From NCBI RefSeq assembly GCF_014635485.1, contig NZ_BMCX01000002.1, positions 270,396 through 334,395 on the forward strand: a DNA stretch of 64,000 nt, given 5' to 3'. Under the pieces are notes generated by a model that was given only the letters and a program-made list of their open reading frames with translations, had not been told where the DNA came from and ran no database searches. The number at the start of each line of letters is the position of its first letter. Position 1 is the stretch's first letter. This DNA is from Corynebacterium pelargi (GTDB lineage: Bacteria; Actinomycetota; Actinomycetes; Mycobacteriales; Mycobacteriaceae). The position numbers and the translations under genes are program-made. Positions 8,697-16,379 of the stretch are shown here, one piece after another.

Positions 8697-9907
8697 CGTT
8701 GCAGCTCCAATTCGTATTCGGCGGCCCTAATAAGGCTGGGGCTTAGGCTCAGCGCCTGGATAAGGGGGCCGAATTTGCTTTGTGTTTCTTGCACCTCTGC
8801 TGCTGGATCGGAATGCTGCACGATGCCTCCGCCAGCACTGGCAAGAATGCGAAGGTGTTCTGAGGCGTTGCTTGCAGGATCCATCGTTGGTGGCAGCATC
8901 GTCGCACTTCGAATCCCCACTCGCCATTGGCCATTGCCTTGGGCATCGGACCAACCCACCGCGCCAGCATAAAAGCCGCGTTCGGGTTCTTCCTCGCTTA
9001 AAATGTGGCGCGCTTCGGGCTGCGGGTAGCCAGAAACTGCGGGCGTGGGGTGCAGCAATGCTGCAAGTTCCAGGCTGCTGATCGCATCATCGCGCAATTC
9101 GCCGGTGATTTTGGTGCCAAGGTGCCAGGTATGGCTGGTAGCACTAATCGATGGGCGCGCTGGAATATCTAGGCGGGTACATAATGGCCCAAGAGTTTCA
9201 GCGATGTCGTGTGTAACAAAGGCATGTTCGTGAAGATCTTTGGCCGAAAGCTGCAGTTCAGTTGCCCGAGCCTGATCCTGCACCGGATCAGCACTTCTAG
9301 CGATCGTGCCAGCCAAGGGGAAGGATTCGATATAGCGCCCGCGTTTTGCAATGAGTAGCTCAGGGCTGCTGCCTACAAAATAGGCACCTTGATATCGCTT
9401 GCCAGCGGCATCAAGGCGTAGCAGGTGTCCATCGCCTGTGGCGCTGCCTTGAAGGAAACGCCCCAGCAACCACAGGGGATCGGCAACAAGGTCTGCGTAT
9501 TCACCAGAGGTGATATCCACACGCATCTGGCGTGAAAGCACCACTTTTTGTGCAATGCCTTGTTTGAGTTGCTCCACCATGCGCGCGACTCGCCCATGGT
9601 GCTCCCCGCTGTTGTGATTAAAGCTGATTGATACCGCAGCATCGTGTTCTGATGGCGCAAGAGCAGGGCTTGAAAGCGTGAGTGCCTGTTGGTGAATGCT
9701 ATGGCGCTTGGGGCTAAACAAGCACACTGGATCTGCTTCGTGGAAGGGCAAAGCGCCCACGATGATCGGCACGGCCTGAGTGTGCAAGGCTTGGGCGGCC
9801 GCGCTCACGCTGGAAAATGTTTGAGCGATGCCAGTTGCTTGAAGCGTCTCCGTGGCAGAGCTAAAGATGGCCGAGGGATGCTGGGCAGTGCTGTGGCTAT
9901 GGTTCAC
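8693..9907 (-). CDS. entC: Isochorismate synthase
   Basis: A 404-residue chorismate-binding enzyme that isomerises chorismate to isochorismate, the first committed step to 2,3-dihydroxybenzoate. Hallmarks are the KVVLSR lysine block, FPLAGTIAR, HLGTKITGEL, LHPTPAVSGYP and ERGFYAGAVGW. The long upstream open frame is rejected in favour of the GTG at 9907. That codon overlaps the isochorismatase stop as GTGA, and the preceding residues look non-family. The GTGA and ATGA junctions on both sides argue for coupled translation. Salicylate synthase is a less likely alternative because a full dihydroxybenzoate pathway is present. Confidence 0.93.
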   Translation of the reverse strand: MNHSHSTAQHPSAIFSSATETLQATGIAQTFSSVSAAAQALHTQAVPIIVGALPFHEADPVCLFSPKRHSIHQQALTLSSPALAPSEHDAAVSISFNHNSGEHHGRVARMVEQLKQGIAQKVVLSRQMRVDITSGEYADLVADPLWLLGRFLQGSATGDGHLLRLDAAGKRYQGAYFVGSSPELLIAKRGRYIESFPLAGTIARSADPVQDQARATELQLSAKDLHEHAFVTHDIAETLGPLCTRLDIPARPSISATSHTWHLGTKITGELRDDAISSLELAALLHPTPAVSGYPQPEARHILSEEEPERGFYAGAVGWSDAQGNGQWRVGIRSATMLPPTMDPASNASEHLRILASAGGGIVQHSDPAAEVQETQSKFGPLIQALSLSPSLIRAAEYELELQR

Positions 9908-10575
9908 AGGCGCACCTCGTGGGTGCGTGCTTTCAGGGCGTTGAGCGCTTCGTTTGCCGCAACCACCTTGCCGCAGCGAGCTGCTACCCAATTGAGGGTG
10001 CGCTGGTGATCTTCTGCAGAGAAATCTGCAATGCCGTCTGCCACGAGGAAGGGCTGGATGTCGTTCATAAACGCATCGACGGCGCTGACTTGGCAGCCCA
10101 TGTGGCCATAGACGCCGGTGATGATGAGTTGATCGCGGCCTTCAAATGCGAGTGCTTGGCGCAGATCGGTGCGCTCAAAAGCGCTATAGCGCCACTTCGT
10201 AAGCAGGTGGTGGTGCGGCAGTGGGGTGAGTTCTTCCACGACTTGAGCATCCTGGGTAGTTTGCATGCCTTTGCCCCAGAAATCGCTAAGAAGCCCGCGG
10301 CGAGCAGTCTTTTGCTCGGGTGGCTGCACGGAGTAAAACACCGGAACTTCCGCATCGTCGGCAGCCGAGATGAGTGCTTGGATATTTGGCAGCACGGTTG
10401 CCATAGGGGCTTGGTTCCGGTCGTATGCCTCAATGAAGTAGTTCTGCATGTCGTGGACGAGCAGTGCGCAGCGGTTGAGGTCGACGGTCCATTGCTCGGC
10501 GGTATTGGGGGTGCTCAACAATGCCAGCGGCTCGCTTGAGCTCAAGGGGTAGGGAGCAATCGCGGGAATGGGCAT
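9904..10575 (-). CDS. entB: Isochorismatase (2,3-dihydro-2,3-dihydroxybenzoate synthase), without carrier domain
   Basis: A 223-residue hydrolase that splits the enolpyruvyl group from isochorismate. LLVHDMQNYFIEAY gives the catalytic aspartate region. GVYGHMGC replaces the catalytic-cysteine motif of ordinary cysteine hydrolases, as in EntB. It lacks the aryl carrier domain of enterobacterial EntB; that part is the separate 79-residue gene. The leader (about 70-85 nt) contains a run of nine G and only a weak ribosome site. A 16/19 DtxR box sits at 10646-10664, so iron-dependent repression of this gene and those after it is likely. Confidence 0.92.
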   Translation of the reverse strand: MPIPAIAPYPLSSSEPLALLSTPNTAEQWTVDLNRCALLVHDMQNYFIEAYDRNQAPMATVLPNIQALISAADDAEVPVFYSVQPPEQKTARRGLLSDFWGKGMQTTQDAQVVEELTPLPHHHLLTKWRYSAFERTDLRQALAFEGRDQLIITGVYGHMGCQVSAVDAFMNDIQPFLVADGIADFSAEDHQRTLNWVAARCGKVVAANEALNALKARTHEVRL

Positions 10576-10609
10576 GGTGTTCTACTCGAATCTTTCTGGG
10601 TCGTGTTCA

Positions 10610-10618
10610 GGGGGGGGG
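10610..10618. repeat. Run of nine G in the entB leader
   Basis: Nine G (C on the transcribed sense) lie 35-43 bases upstream of the entB start, between the DtxR box and the weak ribosome-binding region. A tract of this length can vary by slippage and could alter leader folding or length. Confidence 0.85.
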
Positions 10619-10645
10619 TTGTCCGACATGCCTCATCGGCGTAAC

Positions 10646-10664
10646 TCAAGATAGCCTAACCTAA
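10646..10664 (-). promoter_or_regulatory. DtxR-type iron box upstream of entB
   Basis: The 19 bases match TWAGGTTAGSCTAACCTWA at 16 positions, with a perfect right half (TAGCCTAACCTAA). It overlaps the entA stop codon and lies about 70 bases before the entB start. Expected effect: repression of entB-entC-entE-carrier-fes-entF when iron is plentiful. The consensus is recalled from the DtxR literature. Confidence 0.82.
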
Positions 10665-11410
10665 GCGTCTAGGGTAGCCCCGCCGTCTACTCGCAGGTCA
10701 TGCATGGTAATGTGCCGAGATTGCGGGCTGATGAGCCAAAGACATGCCTGTGCGATGTCTTCCGGGGTGGCGACTCGCTGCAGCGGAATGCCTAGGCGAT
10801 AGGCCTCCGGGTTGCCTGCAATCACCTCCTGGTGGCGCTGCTTGAGCTGGGTTTCGGTATCGCTGGGCTCATGCCACATGCCGCGAAGCATTGGGGTGTC
10901 GGTGGAGCCGGGGGAGACGGTATTGCAGCGGACCCCATAGGGGGCGAGCTCAAGGCCAAGGGTGTGGACCCAGCTTTTTGCGGCAGCCTTTGATGCTCCA
11001 TAGGCGGCCATGCCGCTTCTCGGTACCGCTGCGGCATTGGAGGTCACCACTACGATGGCACCTCGTTTGCGTGCGGCCATTTGTTGGGCAATCGGAGAAC
11101 ATGTGGCGATCACGCCTTCGAGGTTGATGGCTACGCTTTGCCGGATCGCGTCCCAATCGGGTTGTAAGGCGCTATCTGGGCGTAGCACTCCGGCGGTGTG
11201 GATGAGGTAATCCACAGGTGCTGGCAGTGCTTGGAGGTGGTGGTCAATAGATTCCGGGTCGCTCACATCTACTTCTGGTAGATCCCACCGCGACACGCTA
11301 TAGCCGTGCTCAAGCAGTACATCGCAGGTGGCCTGCCCAATACCGCCCTTGGCGCCGGTGACAAGACAGTGGCCGCGGTGTTCTAAATCCTCAGAGTGCT
11401 TCAAAGCCAT
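10661..11410 (-). CDS. entA: 2,3-dihydro-2,3-dihydroxybenzoate dehydrogenase (SDR family)
   Basis: A 249-residue short-chain dehydrogenase, which would oxidise the dihydrodiol to 2,3-dihydroxybenzoate with NAD+. The nucleotide-binding motif GAKGGIGQA is at the N-terminus and the active-site YGASKAAAK is mid-protein. Length matches EntA (248). It is first in the biosynthetic series and separated from entB by about 85 bases, which hold a DtxR box. No ribosome-binding site precedes the ATG. Instead TAGCCT ends six bases before it, which suggests a leaderless transcript. Generic SDR enzymes look alike, so the function leans on the neighbours. Confidence 0.9.
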   Translation of the reverse strand: MALKHSEDLEHRGHCLVTGAKGGIGQATCDVLLEHGYSVSRWDLPEVDVSDPESIDHHLQALPAPVDYLIHTAGVLRPDSALQPDWDAIRQSVAINLEGVIATCSPIAQQMAARKRGAIVVVTSNAAAVPRSGMAAYGASKAAAKSWVHTLGLELAPYGVRCNTVSPGSTDTPMLRGMWHEPSDTETQLKQRHQEVIAGNPEAYRLGIPLQRVATPEDIAQACLWLISPQSRHITMHDLRVDGGATLDA

Positions 11411-11428
11411 AAGGTAAGGCTAGCCTAT
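11410..11428 (-). promoter_or_regulatory. DtxR-type iron box overlapping the entA -10 and start
   Basis: Sixteen of 19 bases match TWAGGTTAGSCTAACCTWA. On the reverse strand the box contains TAGCCT (a TANNNT -10 element), followed by TACCTT and then the ATG. DtxR bound here would cover the -10 element and the probable transcription start at the A of ATG. Confidence 0.82.
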
Positions 11429-11469
11429 CCCTCAATCTGGCAGTAGGTAGCCGCCCGTGGTGGCCGAAA

Positions 11470-11770
11470 CTTGGTATCGCAACGTGCGCGCTTCCAAGGA
11501 CACGGCTAGAGGCCCCCAATTGTTCTAGCGCGCTGGCCGCGTCGAGACTCCGTCCGCACCGCCCGGCCACCCAATCGATTGTTTCCTAGTGATCCTGGGC
11601 CGTGAAATCTGCAATCCCGTCCGTGATGACAAACGCCTGGATCTCTTTCATGAACGCGTCCACCGCGGAAACCTTGCAGCCCATATGGCCATAAATCCCA
11701 GTGATAATTAGCTGATCTCGGCGGGCAAAGGCGAGTGCTTGGTGCAAGTCTGCAGCCGGTGCATTGAGGA
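11470..11770 (-). pseudogene. Decayed isochorismatase fragment (entB-like)
   Basis: Reverse-strand translation gives [18 protein letters not shown] followed by [13 protein letters not shown]. This is the same stretch as the intact entB about 1.6 kb away, in matching order and with clear DNA similarity (10000-10160 against 11587-11745). A TAG interrupts the frame (…QDH*ETIDWVAGRCG) and the N-terminal half is missing. The nucleotide divergence suggests an old paralogue or a replaced copy, not a recent duplication. Ends are approximate. Confidence 0.75.
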
Positions 11771-11784
11771 CTAGCCCGCGGCGA

Positions 11785-11935
11785 CGGTAAGCAACCGGCT
11801 ACTCAATCGCCTCAAACTGCCCGGAGCGAAAATCCGCATCCCAGTGCCCGGTCAGTTGGATCAAAATGCGCTGGGCGTCGGCTCGCAGGTTCTGGGTGTC
11901 AGAAGTATTGGTGCTTATGTCCCCATCGTAAAGAG
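11785..11935 (-). pseudogene. Possible RecQ-type helicase N-terminal relic
   Basis: One reverse frame reads DAQRILIQLTGHWDADFRSG, then QFEAIE, an in-frame TAG, and [10 protein letters not shown]. The FRxGQxEAI pattern followed by RRR-LV resembles the start of actinobacterial RecQ-like DEAD/DEAH helicases just before Walker A. Only about 50 codons remain, and they run directly into the isochorismatase relic. The family call is from memory and tentative. Confidence 0.4.
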
Positions 11936-11954
11936 CGGGACCCACAAGGGGCGC

Positions 11955-12950
11955 CTAGCCGCGCGCTTTGCCGACCCGCCAGTAGCCGCTGAACAGGATG
12001 AGGTTTTTTGCCACGTCCCACTCGCTGACTAGGTGGCGGCGGACGGCTTTGACGATGGAGGCCTCGGCGCACACCCAGGCATAAGTGAGCTTCGGCGTGC
12101 CGTGCTGGCTCGCAATGCGATCGAGAGCATCCAGGCACATGGCCGCCTGCTGATCCTGCGGTAGCGTCAAACGGTGGTAACTGGCCAGCGGGTGGCCGTC
12201 GAAGGTACTGCTACGGCTGTCGCTGGAGATTTGCAGCGGAGTTGGTTCGAATTGTTCGTCGGTGCTGCCCACGACAACAACGTGAGTGCGGGCCAGATGC
12301 TCGTCGGTCAAGCTTTCCAGAATGTTCAATAGCGCCGGGTGAGATGCCGCATCTGCCACCAGCAACTGCGTGCCGTCGGTGTACTGGTAGTTGCTGGTCA
12401 TCGTGTGGATGCCGATGGTCTGCCCCTCGGTGGCCTGCAGGGCCCAACGTGCGCCGGGGCCCATCTCGTTTTCGTCGTGGTCGCCTTCAGCCCCGTGTAC
12501 CACCAGGTCAATAGTGACCGTCTGCGCCGCATTGTCATAAGCGCGGATTGTGTACCAGCGCAGATCCGGTCGCTGCTCCTCAGGCAGCTGCCCTACCGCA
12601 GAGCGGATATTCTTGACATCCTCCTCCGGCAGCACCAAGTCCCTGCCTGGCTGCGGCAGAATCAGTGCCACATACTCATCCGGCGCCGACGGCTGGAAAT
12701 CCGCAAACTGTGGTGCCCGCAGCACCACCCGGCGCAGTTGCGGGGCGATCGACTTCACCCCCACCACCGTGGCTTCAAAGGTGTGCATCCGCAACGGAGC
12801 ATCCGGGATGGCCATAAAACGTCGGTAGCCCATCCGCATCAAACCGACCATCGGCAAGTACGTCGCTTCCGACAGCGCGCCCGACAGTTTCGACAATTTC
12901 TGCTTAACGCCGGCAACCACACCCAAGCGCCCGGAGGACGAAGTATTCAT
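11955..12950 (-). CDS. Siderophore-interacting protein (FAD/NAD(P)H ferric-siderophore reductase)
   Basis: A 331-residue cytoplasmic flavoprotein of the SIP family, which reduces ferric siderophore to release Fe(II). The FAD-binding part contains RWYTIRAY and GPGARWA. The C-terminal SIP domain ends with AWVCAEASIVKAVRRHL followed by a GYWRVGKA tail, typical of ViuB/YqjH-like proteins. The first ~40 residues are extra to the usual family start, but the ATG at 12950 is the only clear one. It could act alongside the Fes-like esterase. A partial DtxR box lies about 80-95 bases upstream, between it and a ruined methyltransferase gene on the other strand. Confidence 0.9.
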   Translation of the reverse strand: MNTSSSGRLGVVAGVKQKLSKLSGALSEATYLPMVGLMRMGYRRFMAIPDAPLRMHTFEATVVGVKSIAPQLRRVVLRAPQFADFQPSAPDEYVALILPQPGRDLVLPEEDVKNIRSAVGQLPEEQRPDLRWYTIRAYDNAAQTVTIDLVVHGAEGDHDENEMGPGARWALQATEGQTIGIHTMTSNYQYTDGTQLLVADAASHPALLNILESLTDEHLARTHVVVVGSTDEQFEPTPLQISSDSRSSTFDGHPLASYHRLTLPQDQQAAMCLDALDRIASQHGTPKLTYAWVCAEASIVKAVRRHLVSEWDVAKNLILFSGYWRVGKARG

Positions 12951-13027
12951 GCCGCCACAATACCAAACCGACCGTTACGCACAACCCGTAAAGTATCGAT
13001 ACGCTGCAATTCTAAGGGCACCCTATC

Positions 13028-13046
13028 TAGAAGCAGGCTAACCTTA
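13028..13046. promoter_or_regulatory. Weak DtxR-type iron box between SIP gene and methyltransferase relic
   Basis: Fourteen of 19 positions match the DtxR consensus. The right half (AGGCTAACCTTA) is good and the left half poor. Its place between divergent genes suits iron control of the SIP gene. Confidence 0.5.
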
Positions 13047-13072
13047 GTTACTCTTTCGATCAAGGACGCACC

Positions 13073-13480
13073 ATGTCAAAAAATCCGCCGAGCCTCACCA
13101 CAGCTCACCCCAGCAGCGCGACGAATCCATCCTGGCCGGCCACTGGCTACTTGCCAGCATGGGCAAGAAAGTCCTCCGCCCCGGCGGCCGCGCTCTAAGC
13201 GACTGGATGCTCACCCGCGCGAACCTCGGCCACGCCCGCGTCGTCGAGCTGGCACCCGACCTGGGTATCGCCGCGACCCAAATCCCCCGCTACCTCCCTC
13301 AGTCCACCATTGGAATCGATAGGGATGCCGACGCTGCCCGTCAGACATCCCAGCGCCTGCGCCGGCAGTCCGACGCGGCAACGATGATTGGAGATCCCCA
13401 AGACTGGGCCTGCAACCCGAGGATCTGGACGATGAGCTCAAAGCCGACACCCAGCGCTCGCTGCCCGCGCTGAAGAGTTC
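13073..13480 (+). pseudogene. SAM-dependent methyltransferase relic
   Basis: After an ATG at 13073 with AAGGAC upstream, the frame is lost near 13118. It resumes as ESILAGHWLLASMGKKVLRP and continues through VVELAPDLGI and IGIDRD, the SAM-binding motif I region of class I methyltransferases. A further shift with loss of the middle joins it to GLQPEDLDDELKAD near 13405. At least two frame changes and an internal deletion make it non-functional. It is divergent from the SIP gene. Confidence 0.7.
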
Positions 13481-13890
13481 CCAGGTGGTCGCGGTCCGGC
13501 AGCCCAGCGGTGTTCCGTCGATGGCCCGGCAGCTCGATGTGCTTCCTGCGGTGGATCGGGGAGCAATTGCGCGGCTGAATCGGGATGCGCTTATCGCTGG
13601 TACTTCATCCATTTACCCGTTGTCTGTGCCGTGGTCTCTTGGCAAGGTCAGCCCCGTTAGTCATGGGGCAGTGACCAGAGCTCAACGTTCTTAAATTGGC
13701 AAACTGCGATCGTTAGCTACGGTGCCGGGGGGGTAAATAGGCTGTTTGGTCTGCTTGGTCTGCTTGGTCTGCGGGGTGGTCTACTGCGTGGCCTGAGCTG
13801 CATGTGTGCTGTGCGTTGTGCTGCTGTGCACTGTATTCTGTGCGCTGTATTGCTGCGTTAAAAGATGCGCGTTAGGGGAGCACCTGCAAT
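13481..13890. other. Non-coding stretch with low-complexity sequence
   Basis: No convincing gene is seen. 13746-13772 is three perfect copies of TTGGTCTGC, followed by about 90 bases rich in TGTGCTG-like words. A 70-codon open frame at 13485-13694 has no recognisable family features and may be the tail of the methyltransferase debris. Confidence 0.6.
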
Positions 13891-13920
13891 TTGGCTGTGT
13901 AGGGCGGGGCGTGGCATAAT
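13891..13920 (+). promoter_or_regulatory. Probable rplN promoter
   Basis: TTGGCT (13891-13896) and CATAAT (13915-13920) are 18 bases apart. They lie ahead of a roughly 170-base leader that ends at the rplN ribosome site AAGGAG (14084-14089). Confidence 0.55.
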
Positions 13921-14096
13921 GCTCGGGTTGCCTGTAATAGGTCGCTTAGCCGTGCGTTTCCGAGCGGTGAATGCGAGACCCTTCGGCCTTAAAGGTCCGT
14001 CGTCACTTCGGTGGGATTGCAGAGCAAATGCAAGCGAGACCGCGCGCGTCAGGACGGAAATCTGCCGCGCATGTATCCAGGTCAAGGAGACCCATA

Positions 14097-14465
14097 GTGA
14101 TTCAGCAAGAATCGCGTCTGCGGGTTGCCGATAACACTGGTGCACGTGAAATTCTGTGCATCCGCGTACTCGGTGGCTCCACCCGACGCTTCGCTGGTAT
14201 CGGCGACACCATTGTCGCTACCGTGAAGGAAGCAACCCCCGGCGGCAACGTCAAGGCCGGCGAGGTTGTTAAGGCCGTAATCGTTCGTGCGAAGAAGGAA
14301 ACCCGTCGTCCGGACGGCTCCTACATTCGTTTCGACGAGAACGCTGCCGTGATCATCAAGAACGACAATGAGCCCCGCGGCACCCGTATCTTCGGCCCCG
14401 TGGCTCGTGAGCTTCGCGATAAGAAGTTCATGAAGATCGTTTCGCTCGCACCGGAGGTGATCTAA
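14097..14465 (+). CDS. rplN: 50S ribosomal protein L14
   Basis: A 122-residue protein beginning with the highly conserved [17 protein letters not shown] and ending [17 protein letters not shown], as in bacterial L14. The start is GTG at 14097 with AAGGAG eight bases upstream; longer open frames upstream lack the L14 signature. It opens a three-gene unit rplN-rplX-rplE with its own promoter instead of directly following rpsQ, as expected for corynebacteria. Confidence 0.98.
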   Translation: MIQQESRLRVADNTGAREILCIRVLGGSTRRFAGIGDTIVATVKEATPGGNVKAGEVVKAVIVRAKKETRRPDGSYIRFDENAAVIIKNDNEPRGTRIFGPVARELRDKKFMKIVSLAPEVI

Positions 14466-14467
14466 GG

Positions 14468-14782
14468 ATGAAAATCCGTAAAGGCGATATGGTCCTCGTG
14501 ATCTCTGGCCCCGACAAGGGCGCCAAGGGCAAGGTTATCCAGGCGTTCCCCAAGGAGGACAAGGTTCTCGTTGAGGGCGTGAAGCGCATCAAGAAGCACG
14601 TTGCTAACTCCGCACCCGAGCGTGGTGCTGAGTCCGGCGGCATCGTGACCCAAGAGTCGAAGATCCACGTTTCCAACGTGATGCTCCTCGACGCCGAGGG
14701 CACCCCCACCCGCGTGGGCTACCGCTTCGATGAGAACGGCAAGAAGGTCCGTATCTCGCGTCGTACCGGGAAGGACATCTAA
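14468..14782 (+). CDS. rplX: 50S ribosomal protein L24
   Basis: A 104-residue KOW-domain protein. [20 protein letters not shown] is the L24 start, and the body ends [23 protein letters not shown]. It starts two bases after the rplN stop and ends two bases before rplE, so the three genes are co-translated. It initiates 50S assembly by binding 23S rRNA. Confidence 0.98.
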   Translation: MKIRKGDMVLVISGPDKGAKGKVIQAFPKEDKVLVEGVKRIKKHVANSAPERGAESGGIVTQESKIHVSNVMLLDAEGTPTRVGYRFDENGKKVRISRRTGKDI

Positions 14783-14784
14783 CC

Positions 14785-15348
14785 ATGAGCGAGAACTACA
14801 CTCCCCGTCTTAAGACCCGCTACCGCGAAGAGATCCGCACCAAGCTCAACGACGAATTCTCCTACGAGAACGTCATGCAGATCCCCGGTATTACCAAGGT
14901 TGTTGTGAACATGGGTGTGGGCGACGCTGCCCGCGACTCCAAGCTCATCAACGGCGCTCTTGAGGATCTCACCCTCATCACCGGTCAGAAGCCCGAGCTG
15001 CGTCGCGCCAAGAAGTCCATCGCGAACTTCAAGCTGCGTGAAGGCATGCCCATCGGTGCTCGCGTCACCCTGCGTGGCGACCGCATGTGGGAATTCCTCG
15101 ACCGTCTGCTCACCGTGGCACTGCCGCGTATTCGCGACTTCCGCGGTCTGTCTGATCAGCAGTTCGACGGCCACGGCAACTACACCTTCGGCCTGACCGA
15201 GCAGACCATGTTCTACGAAATTGACGTAGACAAGGTGGATCGTCCCCGCGGTATGGACATCACCGTGGTGACCACCGCCACCAACAACGAAGAAGGCCGC
15301 GCCCTGCTGCGCGAGCTCGGCTTCCCCTTCAAGAAGAACGAGAAGTAA
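14785..15348 (+). CDS. rplE: 50S ribosomal protein L5
   Basis: A 187-residue protein with [20 protein letters not shown] and the C-terminal [20 protein letters not shown] stretch of L5, which binds 5S rRNA. In most bacteria rpsN or rpsH follows directly. Here the unit stops at a strong terminator, and rpsH is found 42 kb further on. Confidence 0.98.
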   Translation: MSENYTPRLKTRYREEIRTKLNDEFSYENVMQIPGITKVVVNMGVGDAARDSKLINGALEDLTLITGQKPELRRAKKSIANFKLREGMPIGARVTLRGDRMWEFLDRLLTVALPRIRDFRGLSDQQFDGHGNYTFGLTEQTMFYEIDVDKVDRPRGMDITVVTTATNNEEGRALLRELGFPFKKNEK

Positions 15349-15373
15349 AAGCTTCGTTGCTTTAAAAGAGCTT

Positions 15374-15402
15374 AAGACCCCGCCTGGTGCGGGGTCTTTT
15401 CT
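15374..15402 (+). terminator. Rho-independent terminator after rplE
   Basis: AAGACCCCGC / GCGGGGTCTT stem with a CTGGT loop, followed by a T-rich tract. Confidence 0.93.
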
Positions 15403-15511
15403 TTTGCCCGAAGGCTCGACGCCCGAATAGGCGTAGTTGAAGGGCACGCAAACATAGCTGTTATGCTGCCAATTTCTTTTGAGCTTAACTGGGACGCTAA
15501 TGTTCAGCTTC

Positions 15512-15925
15512 GTGTTACGCACCATGCTGAAATCGAAAATTCACCGGGCTACCGTCACCCAGGCAGATCTGCACTATGTGGGATCCTGCACCATTGACGC
15601 AGACCTCATGGACGCCGCCGACATTCTCGAAGGCGAAAAGATCGACATCGTTGATATTGATAATGGCAATAGGCTGAGCACCTACGCGATTAGCGGCGAG
15701 CGTGGTTCTGGGATTATTAGCATCAATGGCGCAGCCGCCCGATTGATTAGCCCCGGTGACCTCGTCATCATCATCGGTTACGGGATCTTCAATTCCGAGG
15801 AACTAGAGCAGTACGCACCCAAGGTGGTGTTTGTTAATGATCGTAACCAGCAGGTGGAGTTGGGTCATGATCCAGCCGATGCTCCAGCAGGTTCGGGATT
15901 GTCTAACCCCCGCACACCGCACTGA
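15512..15925 (+). CDS. panD: Aspartate 1-decarboxylase precursor
   Basis: A 137-residue pyruvoyl-dependent enzyme that makes beta-alanine for pantothenate. The self-cleavage site YVGSC is present. The GTG at 15512 is chosen over earlier ATGs because it yields [16 protein letters not shown] and puts the cleavage serine at position 25, as in characterised PanD. A likely promoter is TTGAAG (15437-15442) with TATGCT (15462-15467). No panB/panC lies alongside, so it stands alone. The tail beyond residue ~120 is rich in Asp, Pro and Gly, as in actinobacterial PanD. Confidence 0.93.
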   Translation: MLRTMLKSKIHRATVTQADLHYVGSCTIDADLMDAADILEGEKIDIVDIDNGNRLSTYAISGERGSGIISINGAAARLISPGDLVIIIGYGIFNSEELEQYAPKVVFVNDRNQQVELGHDPADAPAGSGLSNPRTPH

Positions 15926-16379
15926 GTACACCACGCTGAGCGCACAACGGGGCCGCCCCTAGCATATTCCGGGGGTGGAAATCAGCGAAAACCCAAACAA
16001 AAACCCACTTGGTGCCCCCGGAATGTGTAAAGGTGTGAGGGGGAAATGGGGGTAGGGGATAAGCCGGCGGTTGAGCGTGCAAAATGCAGCAATAAACCCA
16101 AAATAACACTGCTTTTTTATCCCCTCTATACCTTTGGTGTAAAGCACCCCTTATCCCACATGGCGGTGAACAATACCCTGGGTTTTGTGAACACTATTGC
16201 CCAGATAACTAGCCCTAGGCCAGAGGCTTTAGGGTCAATACGCTATGGGCGTGTTCTGTACTTAAGAATCTGGGCAAGTGGCGCGGCATTCGGTGTGAGC
16301 GAGTGCGCTGGTGCGTCGAAAAGCTCCAGGTTGTCAAGCCCTCTTATCGGGTCTACTTGAGCTGTGAAGGTCGAACCCT
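15926..16379. other. 454-bp intergenic region with inverted repeats
   Basis: No gene is seen. ATTCCGGGGG (15966-15975) is repeated inverted as CCCCCGGAAT (16015-16024) across 39 bases. The word GGGATAAG near 16057 recurs inverted as CTTATCCC near 16149. GAAGG lies about eight bases before the start of the next gene. The region probably carries the promoter and control sites for that gene. Confidence 0.55.

Noticed and set aside
14779..15525. Reverse-strand frame across rplE and its terminator
   Set aside because: It runs through a strong terminator and covers a ribosomal protein gene.
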